A DNA stretch of 64,000 bases from Cladorhizidae sp. MBARI D1340-BT2 (taxonomy: Eukaryota; Porifera; Demospongiae; Poecilosclerida; Cladorhizidae). Location: assembly GCA_028752905.1 (NCBI GenBank), contig JAQNBH010000017.1, positions 31,178,283 through 31,242,282 on the forward strand, written 5' to 3'. The translations under genes were made by a program, and so were the position numbers. The notes below the pieces were generated by a model. The model saw only the letters and a list, made by a program, of their open reading frames with translations. It ran no database searches and was not told where the DNA came from. Below, piece after piece: positions 34,322-45,219 of this stretch (its first letter is position 1; each line of letters begins with the position of its first letter).

Positions 34322-34716
34322 CTGAACATATTAGAACAGCAAGGGAGGGAAACAAGGAGAGTGAAAGTCGAATTAAGTGCATCCCTGAAATTGTAAATAC
34401 TTATGGATGTTGACAAATGATATCTGGATACCACAAAAATTATAATTATTTCTTGCTCCTGACTTGTGTCTAGTTTTGATCTGTGCCTTATGCTTTTGAA
34501 TAACAGTGAAGAACAGAAAAATTGTTCAATTTGTATCAAGGGAAGATGGTAGATTTATGATGAGTACACTATGTTCATGGCCACATCCAGTAACTATGTA
34601 ATAGAAACCTTACCACATTTTAGTTTGTTGAAGTTATGTAAAGGATGAATTCTCCATTTATTTCATAATTGCAACAGACCTGCAGTTTATTAGATCTGTA
34701 ATGCAGAGTTTCTTAC

Positions 34717-34857
34717 CAGTAGCCTGGTCATCTCCAGTGCCAAGTGTAACTAGAACATCAGTGCTGAGAGATCCAGAAATAACTACAACAGTCAAGCTGA
34801 CAGTTCCATTTCCCTCATCAACTTCGTAACTTGTTGGAACAAACCCAAACACAATAG
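34717..34857 (-). CDS. Calx-beta domain D1, first-half exon (right arm)
   Basis: 141 bp, - strand, acceptor AGCTATTG preceded by CAG, donor GTAAGA. It encodes VPTSYEVDEGNGTVSL and LVTLGTGDDQAT. A TADD to TGDD change distinguishes it from the left-arm copies. Confidence 0.9.
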
Positions 34858-34919
34858 CTGCATAGTTAAAAAAGGATAGTAAAGAAAGAGAAACCTAAAT
34901 ATCAGAATACAATGTACAT

Positions 34920-35100
34920 GCATATTCTCAACGAACTCTCAGTTGACATAACAATAACCTCCTCAATAACCAACTTGAAATTGTATTCTCTTGACATTTC
35001 AACTAGACGCTATAGCCTTCATCATGAATTCCTGATGACTAGCACATCTAGTCGAAATGTCAATTTCAAGTTGATTATGTGAAAGTTATTGTAATGTATG
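34920..35100. mobile_element. Foldback MITE copy (right arm)
   Basis: CGAACTCTCAGTTGACATAA, AACTTGAAATTGTATTCTCT and the centre CATGAATTCCTGATGACTAG are present. It sits between D1a and the Gypsy C 3' LTR, as in both left-arm units. Confidence 0.7.
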
Positions 35101-35119
35101 TCACTTTTAAGATTATTAC

Positions 35120-35276
35120 TGTGACATCCCTTTTATATCACTATCCAATAATTAATAGATACTTTATTGGTACTAAAACAGACCGATTATTAATGCAGCC
35201 GAATATACACAACATACAGGAGAATGACTATGACATTACACTTCACAACTAAACCATACTGTTGAATAATCCCACA
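35120..35276 (-). repeat. 3' LTR of Gypsy C
   Basis: The sense strand runs from TGTGGGATT to TGTCACA. About 157 bp, shorter than the A and B LTRs by internal deletion. Confidence 0.75.
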
Positions 35277-35634
35277 GAAGCACACTCCTCACTAAATACT
35301 GTTTATAAGAGGTCGTTCATGAGTATCGATCAGGTGGATGTTGATCTCGAACAGGATAATTTCGAACAGGAATAATAATTGGATCAGACAGGACAGGCAC
35401 ATTCGGCAAAGTGTAATCCGATAAATCTGAAATGGTTTCTTGCAGTAGAGTCTCTCTATGAGGTGACTGCAGTGAAACAATCAATCCTGCCTCCTTTGGA
35501 TTGGATCTCCCAATCAGGAACTAAATCAAACTCAGTAGAAGATAGATGATCCTTTCATTCTGAATCCTTCACTTCTTTTAGGTGATTAACATTTACAGAA
35601 TTGATGTTCTCTAGTCAGCCCAAATTCTGAAGAA

Positions 35635-36350
35635 TCACTCTGGTCCTGGTCTTAGGTTTCTCACCATCATTGACTGTCCTGAAAACCATTCATGGTCTTG
35701 TGCTTGACGATCATGAGCTATCTTTTGTTCTGCCTGTTTACTGACTACATAGGTATTATAATCAGGTTTCAACAGATCTAGTCTGGTTCTAAATTTTTCT
35801 ACAGAAAGAGAGAGCATGATGAAACTCCTGTAGTAGCATGTGAAATCACAGTCTCTAGGTAAGACTTCTACCATCTGAGACACTTGCCTTCAAGGCCTGC
35901 TTCACTGACTGAACGAACCACTCTGTGAATCCATTTGTGGCAGGGTAATGGGGGGTGATAGGGTGCACTCCTGATATGATGAATTCAATTCCTCTTCATA
36001 AAGATCCAGAAATCACTTGATGTGAACTGGGGGCGATTATCACTAACCAACTGCTGTGGTAATGCATATCCTGAAGAAATCTGTCCCAACACATATATGG
36101 TCTTACTGGTATGGGGGTCAACATTTGGTAGACCTCTGGCCATTTCAAATGAGCATCCACCAACACGAACAGCATGGCTCTCTGGAATGGTCCCACAAAA
36201 TCAACATGACCTCATTCCCAGGGCTTTCCTGGCCGAGTCCGTTGTCTCAGTGGTACAACAGCTGGCACATTCTTCACTGACCTGACATGCTACATGACTT
36301 CGGGCTAACTCTTTAATATCTTTGTGTAGCCCGGGCCACCACATGTAGCT
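35635..36350 (-). pseudogene. Gypsy C integrase relic
   Basis: Open pieces encode AMLFVLVDAHLKWPEVYQML (35,996-36,196) and KFRTRLDLLKPDYNTYVVSK (35,635-35,883), matching Gypsy A and B. Frames are interrupted. Confidence 0.7.
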
Positions 36351-37014
36351 TCTGGCAGTCGATTTCATCCTTGACATGCCAGAGTCTCCCTTATGAAGCT
36401 ATAGAAGTTTGGACTGACACTTTTCAGGTATGATCGCTCATAATCCACAAAACAAACAACTAACTTCTATCGAGATCTCATCCCTACATTTCTTGTAAGC
36501 TTTCCAAACTATTAACCACCTGCTGTGGCCATCATCCTTCATGTAGTAAAGAAACTGAAAACCTTATCTCTTGATGCGCAAGTTTTCAATTCTGTGGAGG
36601 TGACAGTAAACACTCCAGCTGAGAAATATTGAAAAATCCTAGTGGCGCCTTCCAATGGCAGCCATGAAAGACCATCAATATTGGCATATATTTGCATTGG
36701 TCAAAATTTGATTTTGCAGCGACATGCTAGTAGTTGTATAGCCTATCTCTGCAATCATGCTGCGCCTCCTCTCTTTGACCCAAAAATTACTGTTAGAGGT
36801 TTATGGTCAGTTTCCAGGATAAACTTGTGACCACACAAATATGCATGAAATTTCTTTACTCCGTAGATGAGCGACAATGCCTCCTTCACTTGAGAATAGT
36901 TTTGTTCAGCACTCAACTATGTTCTGGAAGCAAAAGAAATTGAGTCTTCCTGTCCATCAGGGGTAATGTTAGAAATCACAACTCATACTCTATATGCTGA
37001 AGTATCTCCTGCCA

Positions 37015-37345
37015 ACACCCACACCAATGGCCTGCCCTTCATCCATGGAACCATGTTTACACCATCTGGTTCCAGCCTGGAGAGTACATGTGCAGTGTTA
37101 AGGCACAGTGCAAGATGTCATTAAATAACTGAGTGATGGTAGTAGCATTCCTAGCTCTTCTAAGCCCCGCAATAATGACAAGTCTGTTGCTTGTCTTAAT
37201 GAACTCCATATTTCAAGCTTGGGCCAGAGAATGAATGACAGGACTATGTCAGGGTGGCTGTTGGTCTCCATTTGGGCTTGGCTTGGCTAGGCTTGGGCAA
37301 AGAGTGGACCCCAAATGGAGATCAACAGCCACCCTGAGATAGTGC
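37015..37345 (-). mobile_element. LINE fragment within Gypsy C, with hairpin
   Basis: Matches 42,060-42,400 and, inverted, 7,690-8,040. It includes a hairpin whose arms read CAGGGTGGCTGTTGGTCTCC and, inverted, near 37,310-37,340. It is bounded on both sides by duplicated Gypsy C sequence. Confidence 0.6.
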
Positions 37346-37490
37346 TGTCTTTTCAGGTATGATAGCTCATAATCCCCAAAACAACTAACTTCTATCGAGA
37401 TCTCATCCCTACATTTCTTGCAACTATTAACCACCTGCTGTGGCCTTCATCCTTCATTTAAAGAAAAACTTTACTGAAAACCTTATCTGT

Positions 37491-37913
37491 TCATGTGCAA
37501 GTTTTCAATTCTGAGCTGAGATATATTGAAAAATCCTGGTTCTTAATAGTGTCCTTCCAAATGCCTTTCATCCAATGGCAGCCATGAAAGACCATCAACA
37601 TTATCATGTTTTTGCATTGGTCAAAATTTGATTTCATAACGATATGCTGATGGTTGTATAGCCTATCTCTGCAATCATGCTGCCCCATCACGGGTATGCC
37701 TCTCTTAGACCCAAAAGTGACTGTTAGAGGTTTATGTTCAGTTTCTGGAATAAACTTGCGACCACACAAATATGCATGAAATTTCTTTATTCTATAGATG
37801 AGCGATACTGCCTCCTTCTCCACTTGAGAATAGTTTTGTTCAGCATTCAACAATGTTCTGGAAGCAAAAGAAATTGAGTCTTCTTGTCCATCAGAGGTAA
37901 TGTGAGAAATCAC
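37491..37913 (-). pseudogene. Gypsy C RNase H domain
   Basis: A 140-codon open frame: [53 protein letters not shown]. The DHKPL motif reads EHKPL here. It is the second RNase H copy in Gypsy C; another decayed one lies at 36,640-36,990. Confidence 0.7.
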
Positions 37914-37999
37914 AACTCATACCCAATATGCTGAAGTATCTCCTGCCAACACAATGGGTAAGGTTGAATAAAAAGCACCAAAATTTATGAGGATACCAG

Positions 38000-39600
38000 C
38001 TGTTTTTTTAGTCTCCTGAAAAACTGCTTCACATTTCAGAGTCCACTTCCACAGGGTTTCCTTTTGCAACAAGTGTTAGATAATGCAAAAGAGTGGAAAA
38101 ATTTGATACCATAACACCTTAAAAATGATATCAACTTAGTAACATTCTTAGGTACTAGGGCTTGCTTAATAGCTTGAAGCTTGTTCCCCAAGGGATGACA
38201 ACCTTGCTCATCACTATGACACCCAAAAATCAACAATAGGACTTAAAATGTGCACCTCTCCTTCCACCATATACTGTTTGGGCCTCTAGGTCTACGTTCT
38301 TCAAGTGCTCTTCATAAGTCTAGCCCTCGGTTAAGCAAATCAACAATGTAACACTTAACTCCACCAATCCCTTTGAAGGATCATGTCCATTGTTTTCTGG
38401 AACATGGTTGGAGCCAATGCAACACCAAACAGTAACCTGGTCTTACTTATAAAGACCACAATGAGTGTTTATGGTAACAAATTTGCATGACTCATCCTCA
38501 AGAAAATATTGCTGATACAGGATAAATCCGAAACTGAAAAATATTTCCCTCCAGCAAGTGGCAAATATATCTTCAGAACAAGGCAGAGGGTATTGCTCCA
38601 CATCCATAGCTGTGATCCTATAGCTAATCCCTGCACAACCTCACACAACTGCTCTTCTTAGTAACTACAACAAGTGTAGTCCTCTTACTAAACTAAATAT
38701 TCTCCAACACTCCCACCTTCTATAGTCTGTCAAGTTCCTCTTCTACTGTATTTCTCAAAGCAAAGGGAACCTGTCTTGCTCGACAAAACTTGGGCTTGGC
38801 TGATTCATGCATCATTAACCTAGCCTTGAATGACTTACTTGTACCCAACTCATCTACAATACCTCACTGTGATCTTCTGACAAAACATTAATGTCTCCCA
38901 TTGGATTGTGAAGGGATGAGATTGAGGCAATCTTCTTCCAATCTAGCTGAATATGACTTAATCAGCTTCTCCCTAACAAACTTGGTCCCTTGCCTTTAAT
39001 AATGACTTGGCTCTACTTTGTATCCTGTGCTCAAACTCAACATCTTCCATCAGCTTCCCTACTACTGGCATGAATTCTCCAGTATAAGTCTTCAAAAATA
39101 GTGATGATGTGTTGCAGCTTTGTTGCAGGAAAGTTGGGCCTCAAGACAGACTAGAGACAGCTTATCCAGTACTAACTTCCATCAAGAGTGGTCTGTTGTC
39201 TCAATCTGAACAGTATTTATCCCTGCAGCTACTCCTCCTATTGTGAACATAGAGAGCTCCTGCTGACCGCTATGAGTGGTAGGTGTCTTAGGTCCACAAA
39301 ATCAACTCTTTTTTCCCGAAGAGTTTGACATCTTCTGTAAAAATGATATCCCTCAGCAATAACTAATAGTTTGGGTTCATAATGAGCCTTAAGTGCTCCT
39401 AGAAGTTCTTAAAAACCCTGGGGTTAGCAAACCTTGCAGTATGGCATAACTGCTTGGCCAGGTTACTGTTAGTAACACAGCAACCTTCTTGTCATCCCTC
39501 ACTTCATTTGCTTCTATATAGAGCTTTACTCGTTCGAGGTAATTGGAGATCTTCTCAGAGGTTAAACTCTCTCAGTTGCCCATACAACTCTACTCAAGCC
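38000..39600 (-). pseudogene. Gypsy C gag-protease-RT relic
   Basis: The inverted counterpart of 10,950-12,560. Broken frames on the - strand follow the same order as in Gypsy B. No intact domain remains. Confidence 0.6.
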
Positions 39601-39622
39601 ATAATCCAGTCTCATAACACCC

Positions 39623-39775
39623 TGTAATATCCTTGTTATAACACTAGCTATCGGTTAGGTGATTACAATTCTTTCTTGGGATTAAAACAGACTGATTATT
39701 AATGCACACGCAATGCTGCGCATATACACAACATACAGGAAATGACAATGCGCATTACACAACTAAACAAGAGTA
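39623..39775 (-). repeat. 5' LTR of Gypsy C (truncated)
   Basis: The sense strand ends GGATATTACA, followed by GGGTGTTATGAGACTGG, matching the Gypsy B junction. The outer start is lost. Confidence 0.65.
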
Positions 39776-39946
39776 ATGGAGATTATATTCTGATTAAGAT
39801 ATTGTAGGCACAACTGAGTCTACTAGGTTCATGATCCACAATATGTTCATACCTGTAGGATAATTAATATATGTGGGTAATGCATGCAGTGTACATGGGA
39901 ATTATACTACTCAAGAGTACATGGAGGCTTAATGGTTAGAACATAC

Positions 39947-40156
39947 TGTCGTCATCGATGATCTGTATCTTAGTTTGGGATCCGTTGATGATGACTCGGG
40001 GTCCATTGGATGCCCGTTCCATGTTGGCAAAGAAATTCTCCACATCATTTTCAAAAGAATTATCATCCACTATATCAACTGTGATGCAGATGCGAACATT
40101 GGTTATGCTATTGAATGCAAAGAAACTACTAGATGGTGGGTCACCATAATCATCAC
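39947..40156 (-). CDS. Calx-beta domain D3, second-half exon (right arm)
   Basis: 210 bp, acceptor CTGTAG, donor GTATGT. It encodes VRICITVDIVDDNSFENDVE and TKIQIIDDD. It differs from the left-arm exon at several residues (FFAFNSITN versus FFLFGSTTD; MERASNGPR versus MELAPNVSR) but keeps its length and phase. Confidence 0.88.
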
Positions 40157-40399
40157 CTACAGAGAGCAGAACAAAGCCACGAATGTTTACTAGTTAGAAA
40201 ATCTGAAAACAGGATAATAAGGGTTTATATGGCAACAGCTACCACATGAAGATCTATTCACAATATATTATACAACATGTAATACACTAAATTCTATAAT
40301 AAAAATGCTTCTTGTCTGTCCATTGATCCTCTATCCGTCCATTCGTTATTGTGTTGCGCTTATAGATTACCTTCATCGGGACTAGCATGAATCTGTTTA

Positions 40400-40870
40400 C
40401 ATCATGATTAATACAGGGTCCTGAAGAAAGTAAAGAATGGCCACTCTGTGAGCTACACAATGCTGAACAACAACGATATGGTCTGTAAGAACTGCAGAAG
40501 GGAGATCCAGAAAGAGAAATTAGTGAGAGTGCATGAGAAACTGCAAGAAAAGTTGCATGAGAAACTGCAAGAAAAGTTGACTAGGAAAGACAAAGGGAGT
40601 GAAGACCAACAGAGAAACTGAGGATCTATCCCAGAACAAATGATACTTCACAGAGCAGAAATTTCAGCAAGCACAAGGGATGAGGAGAGAGCATCCAATA
40701 CCTGTAGAAGAAAGCAACTGAGGACTGCACTGCCAGATATGTAAGGTATGAGGAAAAAGCAGCAAAGATTGGTAGGTGGAGAGAAGTGAAGGCTGCACTG
40801 TCAGAGGTTGTAAAGGATGAAGAAAGATCAGCAAACACACTGCTAGCATTGAGGGGTCAGCCAAGCAATA
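40400..40870 (+). pseudogene. Unidentified element relic (right arm)
   Basis: The + strand shows LNNNDMVCKNCRREIQKEK with a C-x2-C pair, then a KLQEKLHEKLQEKL stretch caused by a short tandem duplication near 40,530-40,580. Inverted partner of 9,395-9,975. Family not recognised. Confidence 0.4.
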
Positions 40871-41167
40871 ACTCGCACCTATGTATTTTTTAATCTACTA
40901 ATACCTACTTTACCATTTTCTGGCATATTTGATGTTTATTATGTTATTATGCTACTAAATAAATTCACTAACATCATTTATAGAAGGATCTTCTTGAAAC
41001 AATTGTGATCTATCAGCATTTTATAATCACAAACACGTAATAAATGAAATAAATACCTTCCAACCACAACACACAAACTTTACTTTACAAAACATGAAAC
41101 TCATTTTAAAGTGCTCCATTTCGTACACAGAATCGTAGTTGCTTATATAACAGTAAGAGATCATTAC

Positions 41168-41314
41168 CTGAGACAGCATTACCATCCACAAGCTGTATGT
41201 TGATAGCAGCGATTGTTACTGTAAGAATTCCACTTACAATCGCAGCACAGAGCTCTACTGGACCATCTGACTCTGACTGTGTATATTCAGTCATTTCCCA
41301 CCCAATAATGACTT
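41168..41314 (-). CDS. Calx-beta domain D3, first-half exon (right arm)
   Basis: 147 bp, acceptor TTGCAG, donor GTAATG. It encodes VIIGWEMTEYTQSESDGPVE and NIQLVDGNAVSG. Same length and phase as 8,863-9,009. Confidence 0.83.
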
Positions 41315-41589
41315 CTGCAACACACAGAGGTGAAAGCAAATAGAATTGTTATAAAGTTATTGCATGTATAAAAGCTACCTTCCAAACATCATGCCACTAC
41401 CACCACAAGCTTGGAATGAAGGCAATTGATGCAAGAAAAATAACCAGTAAACATTACCTGCAACCATGAGTTATACTAAAAATAGTTTAACCTTATTTGA
41501 GTTTAATACAGTTTAAAAAGTTCCATGGGTGTTATAATTTACATACATTCCTAGGCATTTATCTAACTGTACTAGAGTATGCCAGAAGT

Positions 41590-41810
41590 GTATGAAATTT
41601 ATTATTATTATTGTTTATTTTGTTGTTGTTGTTGTTTTGTTGTTGTAGTTGTTGCTATTATTATTGTTATAATTATTATTGCAATAAGTTTGACCTAAAT
41701 TAAAAAATAGACTATTCATGTCTTTGTCTAAATAAATGAATAATAAAAGTAAATACACAACAATAATAAATAACTGTTAATAATGACAGCCCCCCCCCCC
41801 CCCCCCCCCA
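41590..41810. repeat. TTG/TTA simple repeat and an 18-base C tract
   Basis: TTATTATTATTG/TTGTTGTTG-type triplets (about 41,597-41,690), then a pure C run at 41,792-41,809. Partner of 8,355-8,600. The left copy has only a GGGGGG at the matching place. Confidence 0.75.
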
Positions 41811-41814
41811 ACTG

Positions 41815-42960
41815 ATAAGAAGAGATAAAGCATTCCCTCTCGGTATAGCCACAGAGAGACATTGTGGTAGGTAAGCTTGGCTTTCACCTCTCATATCCTT
41901 TGCCTGATTCGTTGACCCAGTTCCTTCAGGAAAGTCATGGATTTTGCCACAATGTCTCGATTGCAACTGGGGTGAATGGTCCAGGAATCCGTACCTGGCT
42001 TCCTTTCACTCCTCAGCCATAGCAGCCACTGCACCATATATCATGATGGGAAGGGGCCAAAGTGTCTGGGAAGGTAGCATCCCACACTAATGGCCTGCCC
42101 TTCATCCATGGAACCATGTTTACACCATCTGGTTTCAGCCTGGAGAGGACTCATGCAGATGTTAAGCACGAAGATGTCATTAATAACTGAGTGATGGTAG
42201 TAGCATCCCTAGCTCTTCTCAGCCCCGCAATAATGACAAGTCTGTTGCTTGTCTTAATGCACTCCACATTTCTAGCTTGGGCCAGAGAATGGATGACAGG
42301 ACTATCTCAGGGTGGCTGTTGGTCTCCGTTTGGGCTTGGCTTGGCTTGGGCAAAGAGTGGATCCCAAGAAGAGACCAACAGCCACCCTGAGATAGTGCTG
42401 TCATCCATTCTCTGGCCATGCTTGTAATAAGGAGTGCATTAAGCCAAGGCACCAGACTCTTTAGCTCTTTAGCTGAAACAGCCAAGAGCTGGGCACAGAC
42501 CTTATCATCAGGGCCATTGTCCAGGAGGAAATCTCTGGGACTTGACACTTTGTATGCATCCTATAACTTCTGTAAGCACCTGGAAGTAGACCACAGCCTA
42601 ACCCTACCTGTGAAACAAGGTAGAGATGAAGCATCCACCACAAACAACTCTGAAGTCCCCATCCACTGTAGTTTTTGAGGTCCCACCAGATATATATACC
42701 CAAATATTTCATCACCCTCTTGGCCCTACTGAAGGATATTGACAATTTCTTTTAGACATAGGCACAAGACCAGAAATGCCACCATTATATTAATTCGGTG
42801 TGCAGTGCAGCTTTCTCCTTCTGCCTATTTGGCCTCAGGTGCTGCCTCCTCCACCCTGATCCAACATGTTTTGATTGTTCAAGGTGATCAGCATACCTTA
42901 TTTGGGGATTTGGTAGTGCTTAGTCATAGTGTCCATAGCACAATATAAGAGTTTGCATTA
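41815..42960 (-). mobile_element. Degenerate LINE fragment (right arm)
   Basis: The - strand encodes, in broken frames, LSVAIPRGNALSL (41,850), KELVPWLNALLITS-like sequence (42,430) and CFxLK... as at 7,250-8,345. At 42,790-42,870 the + strand reads LSPSAYLASGAASSTLIQHV, matching the HLAPSAFLASADGSSNLIHH segment of the intact LINE in the opposite orientation. This shows an inversion within the fragment. It contains the hairpin at 42,280-42,420. Confidence 0.65.
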
Positions 42961-44094
42961 GAAGAAGAATTGACACCAGAGGTAGATCTGGCATTATTGA
43001 AACGGGAGAACCATCGATTTTCTGGTTACTGCATGGGTATGATTGTGTCTAGTGGAGTACAACTAATGTGGCCAACTTATCCCTTTCTTCTGACTGTTTG
43101 AGCACTCTGGCCTTAGGTGAGATTGAAAGGGCACAACGGCTTTTTCTAGGGCTTTAGATCATCATTGATAGGGAAGGTAAGAAAATCCATTGTGCCTCTC
43201 GACCTCTTGTTTATGTTGGCCTTTCCTTCTCAGGTCCAATAACCTCTTCATTAGTTGTTGAAAACAGAATAGTCTTGCGGCAGGTGTTAAGTAGTAATGC
43301 ATCTTGTGTAACAACCTCGGGCCTAGACATCTGGGTTTTTGAAGGCCTTGTGCAGGTGCTCTTTGGATTATTAGATAGACAAAATATCCGCCTTGAGATT
43401 CTTGGACTTCTCTAGCTTTGAAATTTGCGACTACTTTGTTTTATAATCTTGTCTTTGCTGTGCATCCTTCTGGAATAGTGTTGACCAGGTATACCTGTGC
43501 TCTCCAATACTGTTGACGTTGGCTAGGATCGAGGGCTTGTCTGGGTTGTGTTAGTGAGTGTTCCAGGTTCTATTAATTCTTCTAGAATACACAGGTTTGT
43601 GGTTGATGGAATACAAACCATAGCCATATGAGTGCAGATGCTAAATGTTTCTGGCTCTAAAAGCAGATTATTGTTAGATTCTATTGTCATGCATTGCAGT
43701 CACTAATATGTGTCTCTTTACATTACACACCCTAAATCGGTAAATGGTCTTGAAATCAATAAACACACTTGTGCATGTGCACTTTGAGCCCAGCAACTGA
43801 GCTCTCAGTAGATTCAAGATCCCCAATAGTAAAAAGATCATCCACAATCTCATTGGGCAAAACTTCCAATTAGGCTACTATGAATCTGCCAAAATGAGTA
43901 TTAGCTGAGATATAAACTGTTCATTTGATGAAGCTTTAAAATAAGATGTAGGGTGCACTAACGCGCTCCCTAGTATAAAACTTCTTAATAAATGTTTTAA
44001 GGTTTCCAATGATAAAACATGCAAATAGGAGTCCTCAAGTTGTGAATGCTCTTAAAAGTATTACAATGATATACTAAACTTTCGTCTCTCTTAC
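42961..44094. other. Segment repeated at 52,820-53,900
   Basis: Almost identical to 52,820-53,900, marking the tandem duplication. Near 43,010-43,090 the + strand reads FSGYCMGMIVSSGVQLMWPT, probably a decayed retrotransposon piece of unknown family. The rest has no coding signal. Confidence 0.55.
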
Positions 44095-44289
44095 CATCAT
44101 TGTCTAGGATCGTAACGACTGTATACGAAGGAGAAAGAGTAACTTGAGTGTCATTGGTGGTGATGTTGACAAAAAATTCTTCAGGATATTCGTACAAATT
44201 GTCATCAGTAATGGTTACGTTAAAGCAGTCTTGCAGCTTTCTTGGTGCAAAGGTGAACATGGCAATATTGGCTTCGAAATCGCTACCAC
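44095..44289 (-). CDS. Calx-beta domain D2, second-half exon (right arm, copy 1)
   Basis: 195 bp, acceptor TCTCCAG, donor GTAAGA. It encodes GSDFEANIAMFTFAPRKLQD, VTITDDNLYEYPEEFFVNI, NDTQVTL and VVTILDND. It pairs with the exon at 51,401-51,538. Confidence 0.9.
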
Positions 44290-44779
44290 CTGGAGAGGGA
44301 AAAATAGATAGAAATATTGCTATGATAAGTATTTGCTCCAGAATATGTAATATTTAATGTCACCTTGAGCACTCAAGTCATATACTATAAACTTTGGTTG
44401 TTAAGCCTCTTAATGTTTAATACACCAAAAATTGGTCCACCACCTATTTCATTGACATACAAAACCATCTATTTAGGCTTCCTTATTGTGGAGCACTTGA
44501 TTTGATGTCATTAAAAAATAACGGTTATGTGCAGGCAATGTATTTCAACAAAATATTTTAGGCAAGAAGTTTACTAGTATAACAATGACTATTTAGTATT
44601 ATGAGCTACAATTGCCTATAGTTGTTTCACAAAAAATCTTTTGCTGCTCATTTAGATGACACTTGTAATCCTTTCCCCAATATTCTAGCGGCATGGAAAA
44701 TTCCTCCACAGCCTAGAAAGTTCTTAACAATTGTACTTCTGTCCCATAAAGGATACCAATATTGAGCCTGTCACAAGTA

Positions 44780-45217
44780 CCGTATTTGCCGGAGTATAAG
44801 TCGCAGTAGTAGCTCCAAATCTTCTTCTCGAATTGAGGGGTGCGACTTATAATCCGAACATGCCGCTTTTCCTTAAACAACTGGGCGGGGTCTCTAGTGG
44901 CACGTGTGTCGATAAAATGTCTGGGAAGCTTACACAGCTGCTCAAAGTAGTTGGGTATGCAGAGAAGTTCGGAAACAGAGCAGCGGAAAGAGAGTATAGA
45001 GTCAGTGAAAAATCGGTCAGGGACTGGAGAAAGAAGAAGAGTGTTTTGACAACGCTGCCGAGATGCGCTAAAGGAAGGAAGGAGTGGTATTCGAAACTTT
45101 ACCTATTGTCATTGCGCATGCGACCTATACTCCAACTATTATAGATTTTCAAAATGATGGCCAACTTTGGGGGGTGCGACTTATATTCCGGTGCGACTTA
45201 TACTCCGGCAAATACGG
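44780..45217 (+). mobile_element. Non-autonomous pogo/Tigger-type element
   Basis: 438 bp with perfect 26-bp terminal inverted repeats (44,780-44,805 and 45,192-45,217, starting CCGTATTTGCCGGAG) and TA duplications at 44,778-44,779 and 45,218-45,219. The second tandem copy has the empty site at 54,584-54,585, and the left arm lacks it too (near 6,330). The interior keeps an HTH-like transposase N terminus. Confidence 0.92.
44833..45144 (+). pseudogene. Transposase DNA-binding fragment in the pogo element
   Basis: A 103-codon frame with YAEKFGNRAAEREYRVSEKS, VRDWRKKKSVL and LPRCAKGRKEW, typical of the HTH (psq/CENP-B-like) N terminus of pogo/Tigger transposases. The DDE catalytic part is missing, so the element is an internal-deletion derivative that must be moved in trans. 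Confidence 0.8.
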
Positions 45218-45219
45218 TA

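Larger units (their letters stand above)
35120..39775 (-). mobile_element. Gypsy copy C (right arm), rearranged
   Basis: The inverted counterpart of Gypsy B without the nested LTR element. It has a 3' LTR at 35,120-35,276, an integrase relic (35,635-36,350), two copies of the RNase H/spacer region (36,410-37,010 and 37,345-37,960) separated by a LINE fragment, an RT-gag relic (38,000-39,600) and a 5' LTR (39,623-39,775) whose outer 45 bases and some adjoining host sequence are missing. All frames are broken. Confidence 0.8.
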
